A stretch of DNA of 64,000 nucleotides from NCBI RefSeq assembly GCF_036373705.1, contig NC_089863.1, forward strand, positions 5,453,357 to 5,517,356. The letters are read 5' to 3'. Under the pieces are notes generated by a model. The model saw only the letters and a list, made by a program, of their open reading frames with translations. It did not search any database and was not told where the DNA came from. The translations under genes were made by a program, and so were the position numbers. Positions 21,788 through 33,065 of the stretch are shown here, piece by piece (position 1 is the first letter of the stretch; each line of letters starts with the position of its first letter). The DNA is from Amia ocellicauda. Lineage: Eukaryota; Chordata; Actinopteri; Amiiformes; Amiidae.

Positions 21788-24700
21788 TCATTTTGTTTGT
21801 TTTGTTTCATTTTGCACGCCCATGTGGAACTGTGTCTTAAAGTTAAACTCGGTAGTGAATGTGTCCCCTTTCAGGATCTTCCGCTCTTTTTCTTCCCTGG
21901 GGACCTGGATGTCTAGGATTATTTTCATTTTGGTGTCGGGATCTTCATACACCATGCAGCGCTCAGCCACCAGGCTGTGGTACAGCTCTTACTCCCTGAC
22001 ATTGACAAAGGTGATGTGCTCCCGGACTGCTTTCAGGTCCTCCTCTTCGCTGGCCTTCCTCTTCCCCAGCAGGCCCTTCTCACTGGCCCAGCCTAGCAGG
22101 CACTCAGTCTTCTTCTGCTGATCCTCAGTAGCCACTGGCTTCTTTTGCAGCTCTCTCTTCTTCCTCTGTGATTTTTGAGATGTGGGGGGTTCTTTTGGCA
22201 GGGGCTCTCCAGTCCTAGTGTGTTCTCCCTGGGTTCTCAATGGGTGTTTGATGCTTTCCTGGGCCACCATGCCTTGACTGCGCTCTGCATGCTCCTCTCC
22301 ATGGCTAAGCATATCTGGACCCGACAGGGGCTCATTGGCTGCCAAGGGTGCCTCTTCAGTCTTCAGTGAATAATGGCAGGGGTCAACACTTGTGCAATGT
22401 GTCCCGCTGCTAACTGAACCATCACCTCCCAGAGTTTGGGCACTGCTGGCCCGGTCCGCTTGGTCTTGTGTCTGGTCGTCATTCCACTGATCATATACTT
22501 CAGGATCAAGCAAAGTGGAGCACCTTGATCTTCCTTTTGAGCCCTTGGCATATTTTGAGTTGTTCTCAAATATGAAGTCCTCAATGATCTCGAGGGGGAA
22601 TTTCTTCTGGTTTCCACCCTCCCCTAATTTTTTTAGCTTTTGATTGATATATATCTGTCTACATTTTTCCCAAGTTAAAATTAAATGCTTTCTCAGCTTC
22701 TTGAATCGTATTGTCGTCTTCAGCTTCTCTATGTCTTCTCTCGCCACGTTCTTCTGCAGTTCAGCGATGTAGCGTTTGCGGACTTCTGGGTTGTCCACAT
22801 ACTGTTCCAGCCCTGAGAGGGTGCAGCGAGCTGGGTCTAAGAGATGGGTTTAAAACAGGGTATGTGAGAAACAATCTTGTCCATTTCTGTTGGCAATCCT
22901 GACACACTGACATTCCTGTGGAAACTAGTATTTATGTGGCCTATTCCGTGTGACATTTTAAAATAAACAAATTAACGAATAGCTAAATTTAAATCTATAC
23001 ATTATTTCTGCGTGTATTTATTTTATAATGTTCATTCTTTTATTAATTTCCACATTCATTTATTTATTAATTAATTCATTATATCTCCTCATTTTACATT
23101 TCCCTGTTTTTAATAGTTATTTAACCAGATGACTGACCATAAACAACATCTGCACAGTTATCGGACTTGGTGGTGTGATACTCACCTAGACTGTCCAACT
23201 CATCACTGGGTTCTGGGTTCTGCTCCAGTTCTTGTGCTGTGGCGGAGGCCTCAGGTCTGCTCTGTTCATTCTCTATAAGAGCATGTGGAAACTCATTGAG
23301 AGTAGCTTCACTACAGGAACGGATATAGCATAAACTCTCCGCTCTGCCATGGACAATGTATTCAGTACAAGCTTTGCAAGCATTGATGCCCCCAGTTGTC
23401 TCTTAGCAGATGTTACAATTACTACATATACAAGGCACACGTGCAGTAGACGGGTGTGTCGTGTCGTGTGTCTGTGTGCCGTAGATGGCAGGCACATGCA
23501 CAGATAGACGCCAGGGGGTGCTTGAGCCCCTTCCTTTTTCCCCTTAGAGTCAAAAAGTGCCCTTTTATCCCCAGCATCCCGCACCTAGAACGCACTTCGT
23601 CAACACAGGGTGCCCTTTTTTGGCTTGAGCACCTACCCCCCAAAATGTCAGTGGACGGTACTGGTTGACAGGTGTAATGTATGTCAGTGTGCAATGGAGA
23701 GGTGTGTTATGTGTCACTGTGCTGTAGATAGGTGTATTGTGTCGTGTGTCACTGTGCTGTAGACAGGTGTGTTGTGTCAGTGTATTGTGTCATGTGTCAC
23801 TGTGTTGTAGACAGGTGTATTGTGTAGTGTCAGTGTGTTGTAGACAGGTGTGTTGTGTAATGTGTCACTGTGTTGTAGACAGGTGTGTTGTGTCGTGTGT
23901 CACTGTGCTGTAGACAGGTGTAATGTGTAGTGTGTCAGTGTGTTGTAGACAGGTGTGTTGTGTAATGTGTCACTGTGTTGTAGACAGGTGTGTTGTGTCG
24001 TGTGTCACTGTGCTGTAGACAGGTGTAATGTGTCAGTGCGTTGTAGACAGGTCTGTTGTGTCAGTGTGTTGTAGACAGGTCTGTTGTGTCAGTGTGTCAC
24101 TGTGCTGTAAACAGGTGTATTGTGTAGTGTGTCAGTGTCCAGTAGATGATATAAGTGGCACTACTCGGTTCGCACCGCACCTCAGTACTCTGTCATGGCG
24201 CATCTGTGCAGATCTAATTAGCTTTCCCCAAACAGGAGAGAGGGGTGTGCCAGTGACAGTGAAGGAGGGGAGTTTACAGAGAGTAACAACTGAAAAGAGA
24301 AAAGCTGCGTTTATCTCTAGAGAAATGTTCTGTTAGTTTGTTAGTGTTGACTAGGCTACCTTGCAAAAGTACCAAACAAAGACCCTGGTCTTCTGCTTTC
24401 CAATTATCAGCAGAGCCCTAATAAAGCTGGGCTGAGCATGTGCTATGTGAGGTTCCCTGTACTCGCCTCTGGATTGCTGAGAGACTCTGGGCAGTGAGGC
24501 GTGTGGTGCACAGTGTACTACAATTTAGCCTATTCCAATCAGCTCCCCCCTCCTCCCCTCCCAAATGTGCATCATTGGTTTGCCACCCCTGATAATAGGG
24601 CCGCTCTCACACACCTTTCTTGATCTCGAAGGGCTGCAGCAGGTTGAGTATGGTGGGGTCATTTCTGGGGATCAGCTTCATGATGCGCGCCACCTCCCTC

Positions 24701-24888
24701 ACTGAGTCCTCCAGCCCATAGGTGGAGATGATCAGCTGGGGCATAGCCATCTTGCAAGTGCCCTCCATCGTCCCATGTGGGATCTTTGTGAGGTAATTCT
24801 GCATCTTCTTATACTGTACTTCATTTAACTCCTCCACAATCCTGACCAGAGTCTCAAGCCACTTGTCCTTGTCGATGCATGATGCCAT
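21788..24888 (-). CDS. PYD fused to an unrecognised lysine-rich protein, three exons
   Basis: Exon 1 (24888-24615) encodes a 91-residue pyrin domain starting MASCIDKDKW. Exon 2 (23272-23186, 29 codons) follows TCTTATAG and ends CTAG|GTGAG. Exon 3 (22836-21989) follows CATCTCTTAG. All junctions are phase 1 and the joined frame is open for 402 codons. Exon 3 has a helical, basic segment (EVRKRYIAELQKNVAREDIE and on, about residues 130-220), a polar low-complexity middle, and a KR-rich end. After the TAA stop at 21989 the same frame stays open for about 65 codons (with VAERCMVYEDPDTKMKI) to a TGA at 21785-21787, so the TAA may be a recent nonsense change. The PYD predicts a death-fold signalling role; the rest is not recognised. 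Confidence 0.6.
23680..24145. repeat. GT-rich minisatellite in PYD2-gene intron
   Basis: About a dozen imperfect copies of a 30-47 bp unit built from TAGACAGGTGTGTTGTGT and TGTCACTGTG. It lies in the first intron of the PYD2 gene and is likely length-variable. Confidence 0.85.
24615..24888 (-). CDS. Pyrin-domain exon (PYD2)
   Basis: Six-helix death-fold pattern: WLETLVRIVEELNEVQYKK, then PQLIISTYGLEDSVREV and RIMKLIPRNDPTI. The donor AGAAAG|GTGTGTGAGAG is homologous to that of PYD1, and the first ~90 bp of intron also match PYD1's intron (CCACCCCTGATAA). It is exon 1 of the lysine-rich gene. Confidence 0.8.
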
Positions 24889-24944
24889 TCCTGTGACCAG
24901 TATGGCAGGGCCAGTAAACATCATCATTATCATTATTATTAATA

Positions 24945-24975
24945 TTAATAATAAATAAATAAATAAATAAATAAA
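24945..24975. repeat. (AAAT)n microsatellite
   Basis: AAAT repeat about 60 bp upstream of the PYD2 start codon. Confidence 0.8.
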
Positions 24976-25189
24976 TCCACCTACATGATCGAAATGTATA
25001 GGACTCCACCAGCACTGGCACAACCATTATTGGTGAGCTAGACGGTCCCCATCATTTGGGGATCACTAAAATGTGTCTGAATGGAGGATTGGTTTGGTGG
25101 TGTCTTTAGTCACACTTAACTTAAATCTTGTTTGTTTTTCCAGATTAAGTTAATAATGAAGCACTTTTCCCCACATTTATAAAGATTTT

Positions 25190-25700
25190 ATAAAAAAAAA
25201 AAAAAAAAAGCTAAATCTCAGTTTTGAAAAAAATATAGATTTATTGTTTTATTAAATATTTAGCTAAATCCTAAATATAGGCTTTGCAAACTAAACATTT
25301 AACTTTGAAATATTTAATGGTTGAATATAAATGTTAAATCTAAATCCAGATGGCAGGATTGAATTTGCAGGTTTATGTATTTAACATTTAGATTTACATT
25401 TAGATAAAACATTTAGATTTAAGATTTATATTTCAATTCAATATTTATCTTAATGCTATTTAATCAGTGATTTAAGTTAAATATTTCAAAGTATTTTTTT
25501 TGTTTGCAAAGCCCATATTTAGGATTTAGCTATATTAAGACAAACTATAAATATTATTTTTTCAAAACAGATATTAACCATTTATGATTTTAATTTTACA
25601 TTTTTTAATATTTATGAATGGAAAAAGGCTTATTTACTACATCTGGAAAAACACACAAGATTTAAGTAGCATCTGTTAAAAAAGACACTCGGGGAAAACA
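25190..25700. repeat. Imperfect inverted repeat, PYD upstream family
   Basis: 25200-25310 and 25450-25590 are inverted copies of one block (GCTAAATCCTAAATATAGGC versus CCCATATTTAGGATTTAGC). Single copies of this block lie upstream of PYD1 and of the PYD fragment at 44.5 kb. Confidence 0.65.
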
Positions 25701-25729
25701 AGTGTGCACTGCATTACATTTGGCACCAC

Positions 25730-26373
25730 ATAGGATAGGCTTTCTCCCAATGCGTGATTGGAGACGCCACCGAAAGAACTAGTTGCACAGAAGGACAGGG
25801 GCGAAACAAACCCTGAGAAAATAAGAAAATACCCCCGTTGAAGAGGCCCCAAATAACTCACCCGTACATGAGGTTACTAATGAGCACATAACGAGACCAG
25901 CTTCTACCGGTTTGTATCAGATGCATCTCTCTGCAGACACACAATACAAATTTAGTACAGAATGTAAGTTTTAGTAAAACCACAAGAAGATGGGGAAGAG
26001 GGCACACAACCCCCTTTGCCTATCTAGACATGCGTTAGATACGTGTGGAATATAAATAACGAAATGGCTACATATGTCTCCATATTTGGGCATAAAATAG
26101 AAAACATTGTGTTTAAGCTAAATCAGGAAGATAGTGAGGATATCATAAGATATAGGGAGTTGTCTCCCCCTTATTGGTTCAAATTCACCCTGTCCATGAT
26201 ATCGCAGTATGTATATAACATCATGTAAGCTCTATGATTTTAGGGAAGTAAGGACAGAGACCTGCGTGTCTGTGTGCATTACTTTTCTCCAAGCGGCTTG
26301 AATAAAGACTCTGTTTGATTCAATCTACTCTACAGTCTGATTTTTCTGAGAACAATTAAAAGGGGAGTCTTCA
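25730..26373 (+). repeat. Putative 5' LTR of an endogenous retrovirus
   Basis: The left edge is approximate, placed where homology to the PYD upstream block stops. The right part holds an AATAAA signal near 26300, a GT-rich stretch, and ends in CA at 26373. It is followed two bases later by a primer-binding-site-like TGGCGTCACGACAGG. No matching 3' LTR was found in the window, so the LTR call rests on this leader organisation and the gag-like remnants that follow. Confidence 0.55.
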
Positions 26374-26375
26374 GT

Positions 26376-28650
26376 TGGCGTCACGACAGGATATCGCTGG
26401 AAGACCGGGTGTTCCCCACTGACCGTCTCCAAATGGGTGAGTAGGTTAATTTACCACCTATATAGCTTAAGAGAGACGTAGTGGGGGAGGCCCCGGGATT
26501 CCGCACAGACGCGATATCAAAACGAAACCAAAACATCAGACAGACTGTTGGAGTGATTGTTTTATACAGAACTGGTTGTGATCTCGAAATGTTGTGTTTT
26601 GTGCGCTCGGTTTTGGGCAACCGCACGAGTGGGTCTGCGCAACTTGGATTAGCTGGCGCTGATAGTTGTGTTTGGGATAACGGGCTCATACTGGGCGATT
26701 GATTGACATATTTGTATTGACTTTCCGAATTCAGACACTCGGTTGCCCCGGGTGAGTCTCTGCAGGAGAATACTGGATTAGACTTTTGGACTGGACTATT
26801 TCAAATCATGTCTGACGAAAGTGAGATTGAATTTTTGAGGGAAAACATTAGAAGGTAGAGAAACAGATGTTAGATAATGGATGGTCACAGGACTGGTCCC
26901 CCGGAATCATAGAGACTGGTGACATCAAGGAAATACAAGATGAAACCGGCAACGTTTTCATAAACCTTTGTCAGAATAATAAGAATTTAGAGACTAACTT
27001 GATCACAATGGATCAAGAAAACTGAGGCAGTGAAATAATTAAATAATCAAGTGGGATTATTTGAAATTTTATTCTAAATAATAAGAAGCTTCATAAATAA
27101 ACAAATACCATCATAAAGAGCTTAAAGGGCTGTTTGAGACACTGCAGGGTCAATAAAACATGCCACAGATTGGATATCTGAATTATCTTTGGATATCAAT
27201 GTGTATGTACTTTATGTGTTTATATATAATTTGTATATTTTGAAGGTGATATAAAGTAAATGTCTACGTTTTGTATGTGTTGTATTTTTAATATTGTCCA
27301 TAGTCCAGAATAAAGCTAACAACTGAAGTAACCAGTAGTTTCAGAATTATATTTAAAACTGTCACATCAGAGATTTATCAGATTCATGAGGATCTCACCA
27401 TGAGGACTTTTAACTCTATACAGAGTGCCTCAGGCATCAGAAATAAGAAAGATATAATATGATTCTACAAGAAAAATGTTAAAACAATACCAAATGTACT
27501 ATGAATAAACAGATCAATAATAATAGTAATGAATATATAGTCATGGTGTCCCCACAGAAGAACCAGAATTTGTTTGTTAAACATCATGTTATGGACAAGT
27601 CCTCTAAAGTCAATTTAAAGGAAAGAAAAGGCTACACATGAGACAGACAGCCTGATGTAAAATCCAAGCAGGAGAATGTTACCCGTTTAGTGACATATTA
27701 TAGTCTTTCAGAAAATGTGGTGAAGATATGAATACATAGAAAACCAGATACTCTAGGAAATTAAAATGTGGTCATTTGGTAGCTGAGTTCCACAATGAAT
27801 AGTTTTTGAAATTCCTAGATTCAGATTTAGATTTAGAACGCAAAGCATGTGAATATGAGTGAAATAATAATATCGGAGGGTTTGGCGCGGCACCCCCACC
27901 AGGTCATTTGGGATTATATCCAGACCTTTCGCCTTTCAAACGCGGTCATAAAGAGCCAGATGTGAAAACCGTGCCTGCCGCTCCGATGCAGGTTAAAACC
28001 CGCACTAAAAGAGACAAGGACGGTAAAACCACAGGATATACCTCCCGAGTACATACTCCCATACCCAGCGGAAAAGTAAATGATTTGCGCTTCATTACCT
28101 AAATTGAAAATAAATCAAGGTAATACAGAATTTTGGGAAAACCTGAATGAAATGAGGTTGATTCATCTTCTTCACCCGAGAGATGTTCACGTCATATTGA
28201 AAGCCTAAGCCCTTCCAATGTATGGCTTCAATTAGAAAAACTTAGACATAGGACTGGGGACTGGGCTTGAGTGGAAACAAAAGACGTGCAAGAATGAGCA
28301 GATTTGATCAAGGCATTTGGCAAGGACGTAAAGCAAGCCCTAGGACAAAGTAATGGGAATTGGGGAATAGCAGTAGGCATTAAACAAAATCAAGGCGAGT
28401 CAGTAAAAGATTATTCCAAAGGAAAATTCACAGCCTACCAAGCCTACCAAGAACACAGAGACAGAGACCAAGCCGTGTTTTTGTAAATGTTGAAAGATGG
28501 CATGTCACACACATCAAAACATCCTAGCTATGGGAATATCTGGAAACACGTATCAGGAGATGGTGCGGTGGGCTGCTGAGGTAGAAACTCAAGCAAATAA
28601 ACAAGAAGAAACTAACAAAAGAATCCCCTTCTGTTATTACAAGGAACTAT
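26376..28650 (+). pseudogene. Decayed endogenous retrovirus leader and gag remnant
   Basis: After the primer-binding-like site comes a leader. A frame beginning near 26808 is broken within about 20 codons. From 27908 to 28650 there are three gag-like open pieces (27908-28102, 28304-28486, 28497-28682) in shifting frames separated by stops, including a capsid-type region with a major-homology-like segment. No pol or env is recognised downstream; a SINE tail follows at 28652. This is an old, non-functional fragment. Its retroviral genus cannot be assigned. Confidence 0.55.
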
Positions 28651-28651
28651 A

Positions 28652-28697
28652 TTACACTTATGTTGTAAGTCACCCTGGATAAGGGCGTCTGCCAAGA

Positions 28698-28733
<36 letters not shown>

Positions 28734-28740
28734 TATTATA
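28652..28740 (+). repeat. SINE tail with (AAT)n
   Basis: GTTGTAAGTCACCCTGGATA, then AGGGCGTCTGCC and AATAAT repeats: the complete tail of the dispersed SINE/LINE family, interrupting or bordering the retroviral remnant. Confidence 0.75.
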
Positions 28741-29980
28741 TTAGGCATTGCCATTCTCCGCGAAGCAGGGGCTTTCGTAGACGCAAGGAATAATCAGATA
28801 CATTGGACAACCCCTACGGGCTCGCACAACAGCTTAACACACACACCGCGACACTGTGTGTCAGTATCAGCCATTTCTGCCACAGACATTACGCCCCCCA
28901 CAGAGGCCTGCTCATGGTTGTGGAGCTGTCTGTGCTGCACTTCCCCATATCTGGGCCAGACACAAACTAGATTGCGGTTTGGCTCAGGTCCCACCTATTT
29001 CGGTTTCTGGTGAAGTGCACCCAGCACACAAGCAATATCTGATTAAATATTTTCTAAAATATAATTTTATTAGGTACATCTTATTTCATTAACTCAAATA
29101 GATGGAGCGAAACATGTGTATAAATAGTAATAATATAAATCGATCAAATATAACTTGAATTTTCTAGTAAGAAATCAGGAAAAGGAGGAAGAACAGCTGT
29201 TGGGATACAGAGCGATGTTGATGAAGGTTTGAGGAAGTTGACATGGGGTTTAAGAGTTAATGAGGCTTGGGAAGCCAAAAAAAGGGAGTTTGATATGTGT
29301 GAAAGAATTGTGCTGACACTTCCAGCACAAGAGTTTTGATGTTGATTGAATGGAATATGAGGGAAAATAAGGCATTTACTGAAGATATAACTTGATGAGA
29401 AATAATTAAATTGAACAATGCATGAGATATTAGGAAGGGAACACCCCCCAGCAAGGGTCTTTACACTGTGGTGTCCTGGGATATAAGGATAGTTACATTA
29501 CTAATTCTAAAAATATTGATGCCGGTACTGATAGATAGAAAATTGACTACTATTATCTGTCTTCACAGGAGCCAGTGACACTGAATATCTCCCACAGGTT
29601 GCTACACCTCTGCTGATTGCAACAGGAGGGTGGCGATGCCCAGGAATAGGCGGACTGAGCATTAACGATTAAGTTCTCCACAGGTGATGAAACTAACATA
29701 AAATCATCTTTCAGAAAAAATGAAGACAGGCCTGAAGAACTCACCAGAAAAGACAACACATTGAAAAGGGACTTGCTGTGTATGCAGACGAATAATTATG
29801 GATATAGATTAGAAAGGAATCATGCATACTCAAACAACTCCAACTTCTTTTACATGTAAGCGCAACTGATGGATACAGAGTCTGGTGCGACTGTGGGCAT
29901 TGCGTTAACTAAAAGGGGATTCTTCACCCGTGTACACGAATAGACCTGAATTCCTCGAACCACAAAATTCACAAAATACC
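28741..29980. other. Interval without recognised genes
   Basis: Only short frames. It may hold decayed retroviral sequence continuing from the gag remnant, but no protease, reverse transcriptase or integrase motif could be read. Confidence 0.4.
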
Positions 29981-29997
29981 ACAATTGAATTGACTAT

Positions 29998-30175
29998 TCC
30001 AGTGCTCATTATTGCTGCTATTCAGCCTGTTCAGTTGGAAGTCTAAAGCACAACACTGTATTGTTCATTTCCCGTCCTTACCTGCAATGTGTCCTGTAGC
30101 CTCTTTCTGCACCTTTAACAGTCAGTCAAGGGATTGGGCTGTAAATCAGGCTTTAATGCACTTGGTATCCGGCGC
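29998..30175. repeat. Third copy of the AGTGCTCATTATTGCTGCTA block
   Basis: Nearly identical to 5240-5418 and 44973-45122; see the entry at 5230. Confidence 0.75.
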
Positions 30176-30419
30176 CTAAAGGCAATAGTGCGCACAATGT
30201 TAAACGCGTTTGAAGAATGCACCTCCACCTGCCCAGCTGCGCGGTTCCGCTTTCGATTCTTTTCGTGCTCAAATGTTTGATTTGGAGAACCAGAACAGCT
30301 TAGACACATATGCCTATGCATCAGCATACGATAATATATACGCTGGATAAGGGCGCCTGCCAAATACATACATACATAAATAATATTTTACGTCAATAAA
30401 TAATTGGGATGCAGTTTCA

Positions 30420-30805
30420 CCTCACAGGTGTATCGCCTAGTGGGCGGGTCCAGGCAAGGTCATAACATCTGATTGCCCCTCTGTTCCCCCACCTTAGGAC
30501 TGACAGCGCTCTGATCCAATCAAAGTGTTCCTCTGACCAACGGGGAGGTTTCACTGTGTGTTCATTCGTTTTGTGAATCTGAACGCCTGGCCCGGGATCT
30601 TCTTTTCGAGTGAGTCACTTTTTGTGTTAATTCACCGGCACTCAGCAGGACTGAGACAGGCTCACACGTCAACAAACCCAAACCCCGCTATTGACCCAGC
30701 TCGTGTAGTGTTGTAGCGCACATTTCCGCAGTTCTGCGCAGATTTCCAGAATCCCAGCGATCCCATTGGTGGAGCAGCGCAGACCCGCGCAGAACTGCGC
30801 AACAT
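30420..30805. promoter_or_regulatory. GC-richer block with CCAAT motifs and inverted repeat
   Basis: More G+C and CpG than its surroundings, with two CCAAT or ATTGG motifs (near 30514 and 30765). It also holds an exact 13-bp inverted pair, CGCAGTTCTGCGC at 30727-30739 and its complement at 30787-30799. It looks promoter-like, but no exon was found next to it. A MITE is an alternative. Confidence 0.3.
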
Positions 30806-30827
30806 GATCCATATAATCAATGATCGA

Positions 30828-30829
<2 letters not shown>

Positions 30830-30885
<56 letters not shown>

Positions 30886-31145
30886 TCTTGCCAGACGCCC
30901 TTATCCAGGGCGACTTACAACATAAGTGCAAAAATACAGTGAAGTACAAGGTATCAATCATTACAAATTCAATTTAGCTAAAACAGCAATTCAAAATAAT
31001 ACATTTTACAAATTCCAATTTACAATTTACACAAGTACAGTAAGTGACTTCCTACATCCTGGACGGTGAAAGCTAAGTGCTGTCAAGATGTTGGGTTACA
31101 GACTAGGGCTACGGGAAAGTGAGCCAGGAGGAAAACAATCAAGAA
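30830..31145 (-). repeat. (ATT)n and dispersed LINE/SINE 3' segment, minus strand
   Basis: An ATT run, then GCCCTTATCCAGGGCGACTT and about 200 bp matching 20040-20290 in reverse orientation. Confidence 0.75.
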
Positions 31146-31299
31146 CGTGAGGAGCATAATAAGAACTGTGAAGTGCTATCTAGCAGGGATAGAGGACTAA
31201 TATTACAAGTGCTGTAATATTAAAAGACATGAAAAGCATGTAATCGATGCAGAACCTATAAGGCAGGGTGAGTGATCGCATCACTGTAATTTAGTTGTT

Positions 31300-31640
31300 T
31301 ATTGCCCTGTCTGGCTCAGCTCTTCTGTTATAGTGCATCACGTTTTCATCATACTTCTTGATTTTACATTGCTAGTACTCATGTTGTTATTCTGATTCTG
31401 ATCCATGCCTCTTCCCCTTAGCTCTTAACTATGACTTCACATATTGTCTGCTATTACAATCTAGGATGTAAGACTTGTATTTTGAACTGTGTATTTTCCT
31501 ATGCACTGCATTTGAACTTGTAATTGTATTAGGTATTGAACTGTACTGTATTATTGCACTTTTGTATTACTCTTATATTTTGTAACTCGCCCTGGATAAG
31601 AGTGTCTGCTAATAAATATATAAATACATAATATCTATGG
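31300..31640 (+). repeat. Dispersed LINE/SINE 3' segment
   Basis: Same family in plus orientation, ending CGCCCTGGATAAGAGTGTCT and AATAAATATATAAAT. Confidence 0.7.
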
Positions 31641-32600
31641 ACAGTGATCCATATGTATCCACAGCACTTATTACCAATAATCAGTCATGCCATTATTGAT
31701 CTGTTTGCATTAACCTTCATAGACTTCTAATCATCACAAATGTATTTGGTTTCATTTTTATTTTAAAGTTCAGTAGAGGCGGTATTTGGTGTTCTCTCAT
31801 CAGTTCAATCACTCTTTTCAGTAATAGGCCTATGTGAAATTTAATCTTAATTATGTTATAATAACATATCATCTTAAAGGATACAGTTGAAAATATAGTT
31901 ATAATTATGGACTATAATTATGTTTGTAAAAAATGCTTGAAATGTATGAAAAGCATACTGAGGTCCTGTAGCAAGTTGTTCTGTGTGCCTCGCCTGGCTT
32001 TGGGGGCTCAGTGTTGAGTCGAGGAGAGCCAAGTCCCTGGATATGGATGGATTTAAGATTGTGTTCAGTAGAGAACACAAGAACAGGAGAATACAGCTGT
32101 CCTGAAGATACTAGTACTACACTGGCCACTACAGGTACCTAACCCCAAGATAAACACACTGAGAATAGCCCAGAAACATTGAGATAAGGTGTCATTATGT
32201 TCCTGGTTTGAGCATGTTCACACTGTAGCACTGATCTCACCAATCACCGCAACATCTGCTCTTGTTAGTGGTTCAAACATAATAGACTGGGAGACTAGAG
32301 GTTTAAACTTGCAACAGATAGCAGTTAGCAGAACACTTCCCTTGCCATGCATGGCCCACAGGGGAGGGACAGAGGATCAAAATCACACCTAGCTGTCAGG
32401 AAAGCTGACAGGGGTGAGTGTGTGTGAAGACCCAGAGACAGAATGTAACTGAGAGGGATGGAGTTAGTCTATACAATTCAATACATTAATATGCAAAAAT
32501 GTAATACATTTTAATATGCAAACATCATCAGCTGGTGGCTCTGGCCCAGTCCAGGTCCTCATTATAGACAGCGCTACCCCGCAGTGTCCTCTGTGCGCTG
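31641..32600. other. Interval without recognised genes
   Basis: No domain-like frames. It lies immediately downstream (minus-strand sense) of the caspase-like stop codon at 32619 and may include that gene's 3' untranslated region. Confidence 0.4.
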
Positions 32601-32949
32601 AACACCACAGTGGCCGATCTACAGCTGCCTCTTCAGGAAGAACGCATGGGTCAGGGTGGACTCCATGTTCAGGACAATCTTGACCTTCTGACTGATAGTG
32701 CTTCCATCAGGCTGGGTCTTCTGGACAGGAAAGTCCTGCTGGACCAGATTCTGGTTCACCTGCAACACAGAAGAGGACTCTTCATATCTGGTGTCTCAGT
32801 CTCTCAGTGCTTAATGAGAGTGCTTTAGGGTCCTGCAAGGCCTTGTAACCTGCATTGATACAACAGCAGGGAAGAGAAGCTGTAAGTGTGGCACAAATAT
32901 TCCTCTTCCCAGATACCTTTTAATGTCCTGAAAGGCCTGAATGCATTCT

Positions 32950-33065
32950 GGACTGTGTCTCTGCAGGACCAGGGCTGAGATCCTGTTGGACTGGACTGTG
33001 TCTCTCGGGACCAGGGCTGGAGACCCTGCTGGACTGGACTGTGTCTCTGCAGGACCAGGGTTAAA
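32950..33065 (-). repeat. Minisatellite in the caspase p10 region
   Basis: Three imperfect tandem copies of a 40-48 bp unit (CCTGGTCCTGCAGAGACACA core) just after the p10-start exon donor at 33076. Each unit contains a TGCAG acceptor-like end and a possible PWSCRDT coding piece, so it may derive from the p10 exon that normally encodes the SWR segment. Confidence 0.6.
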
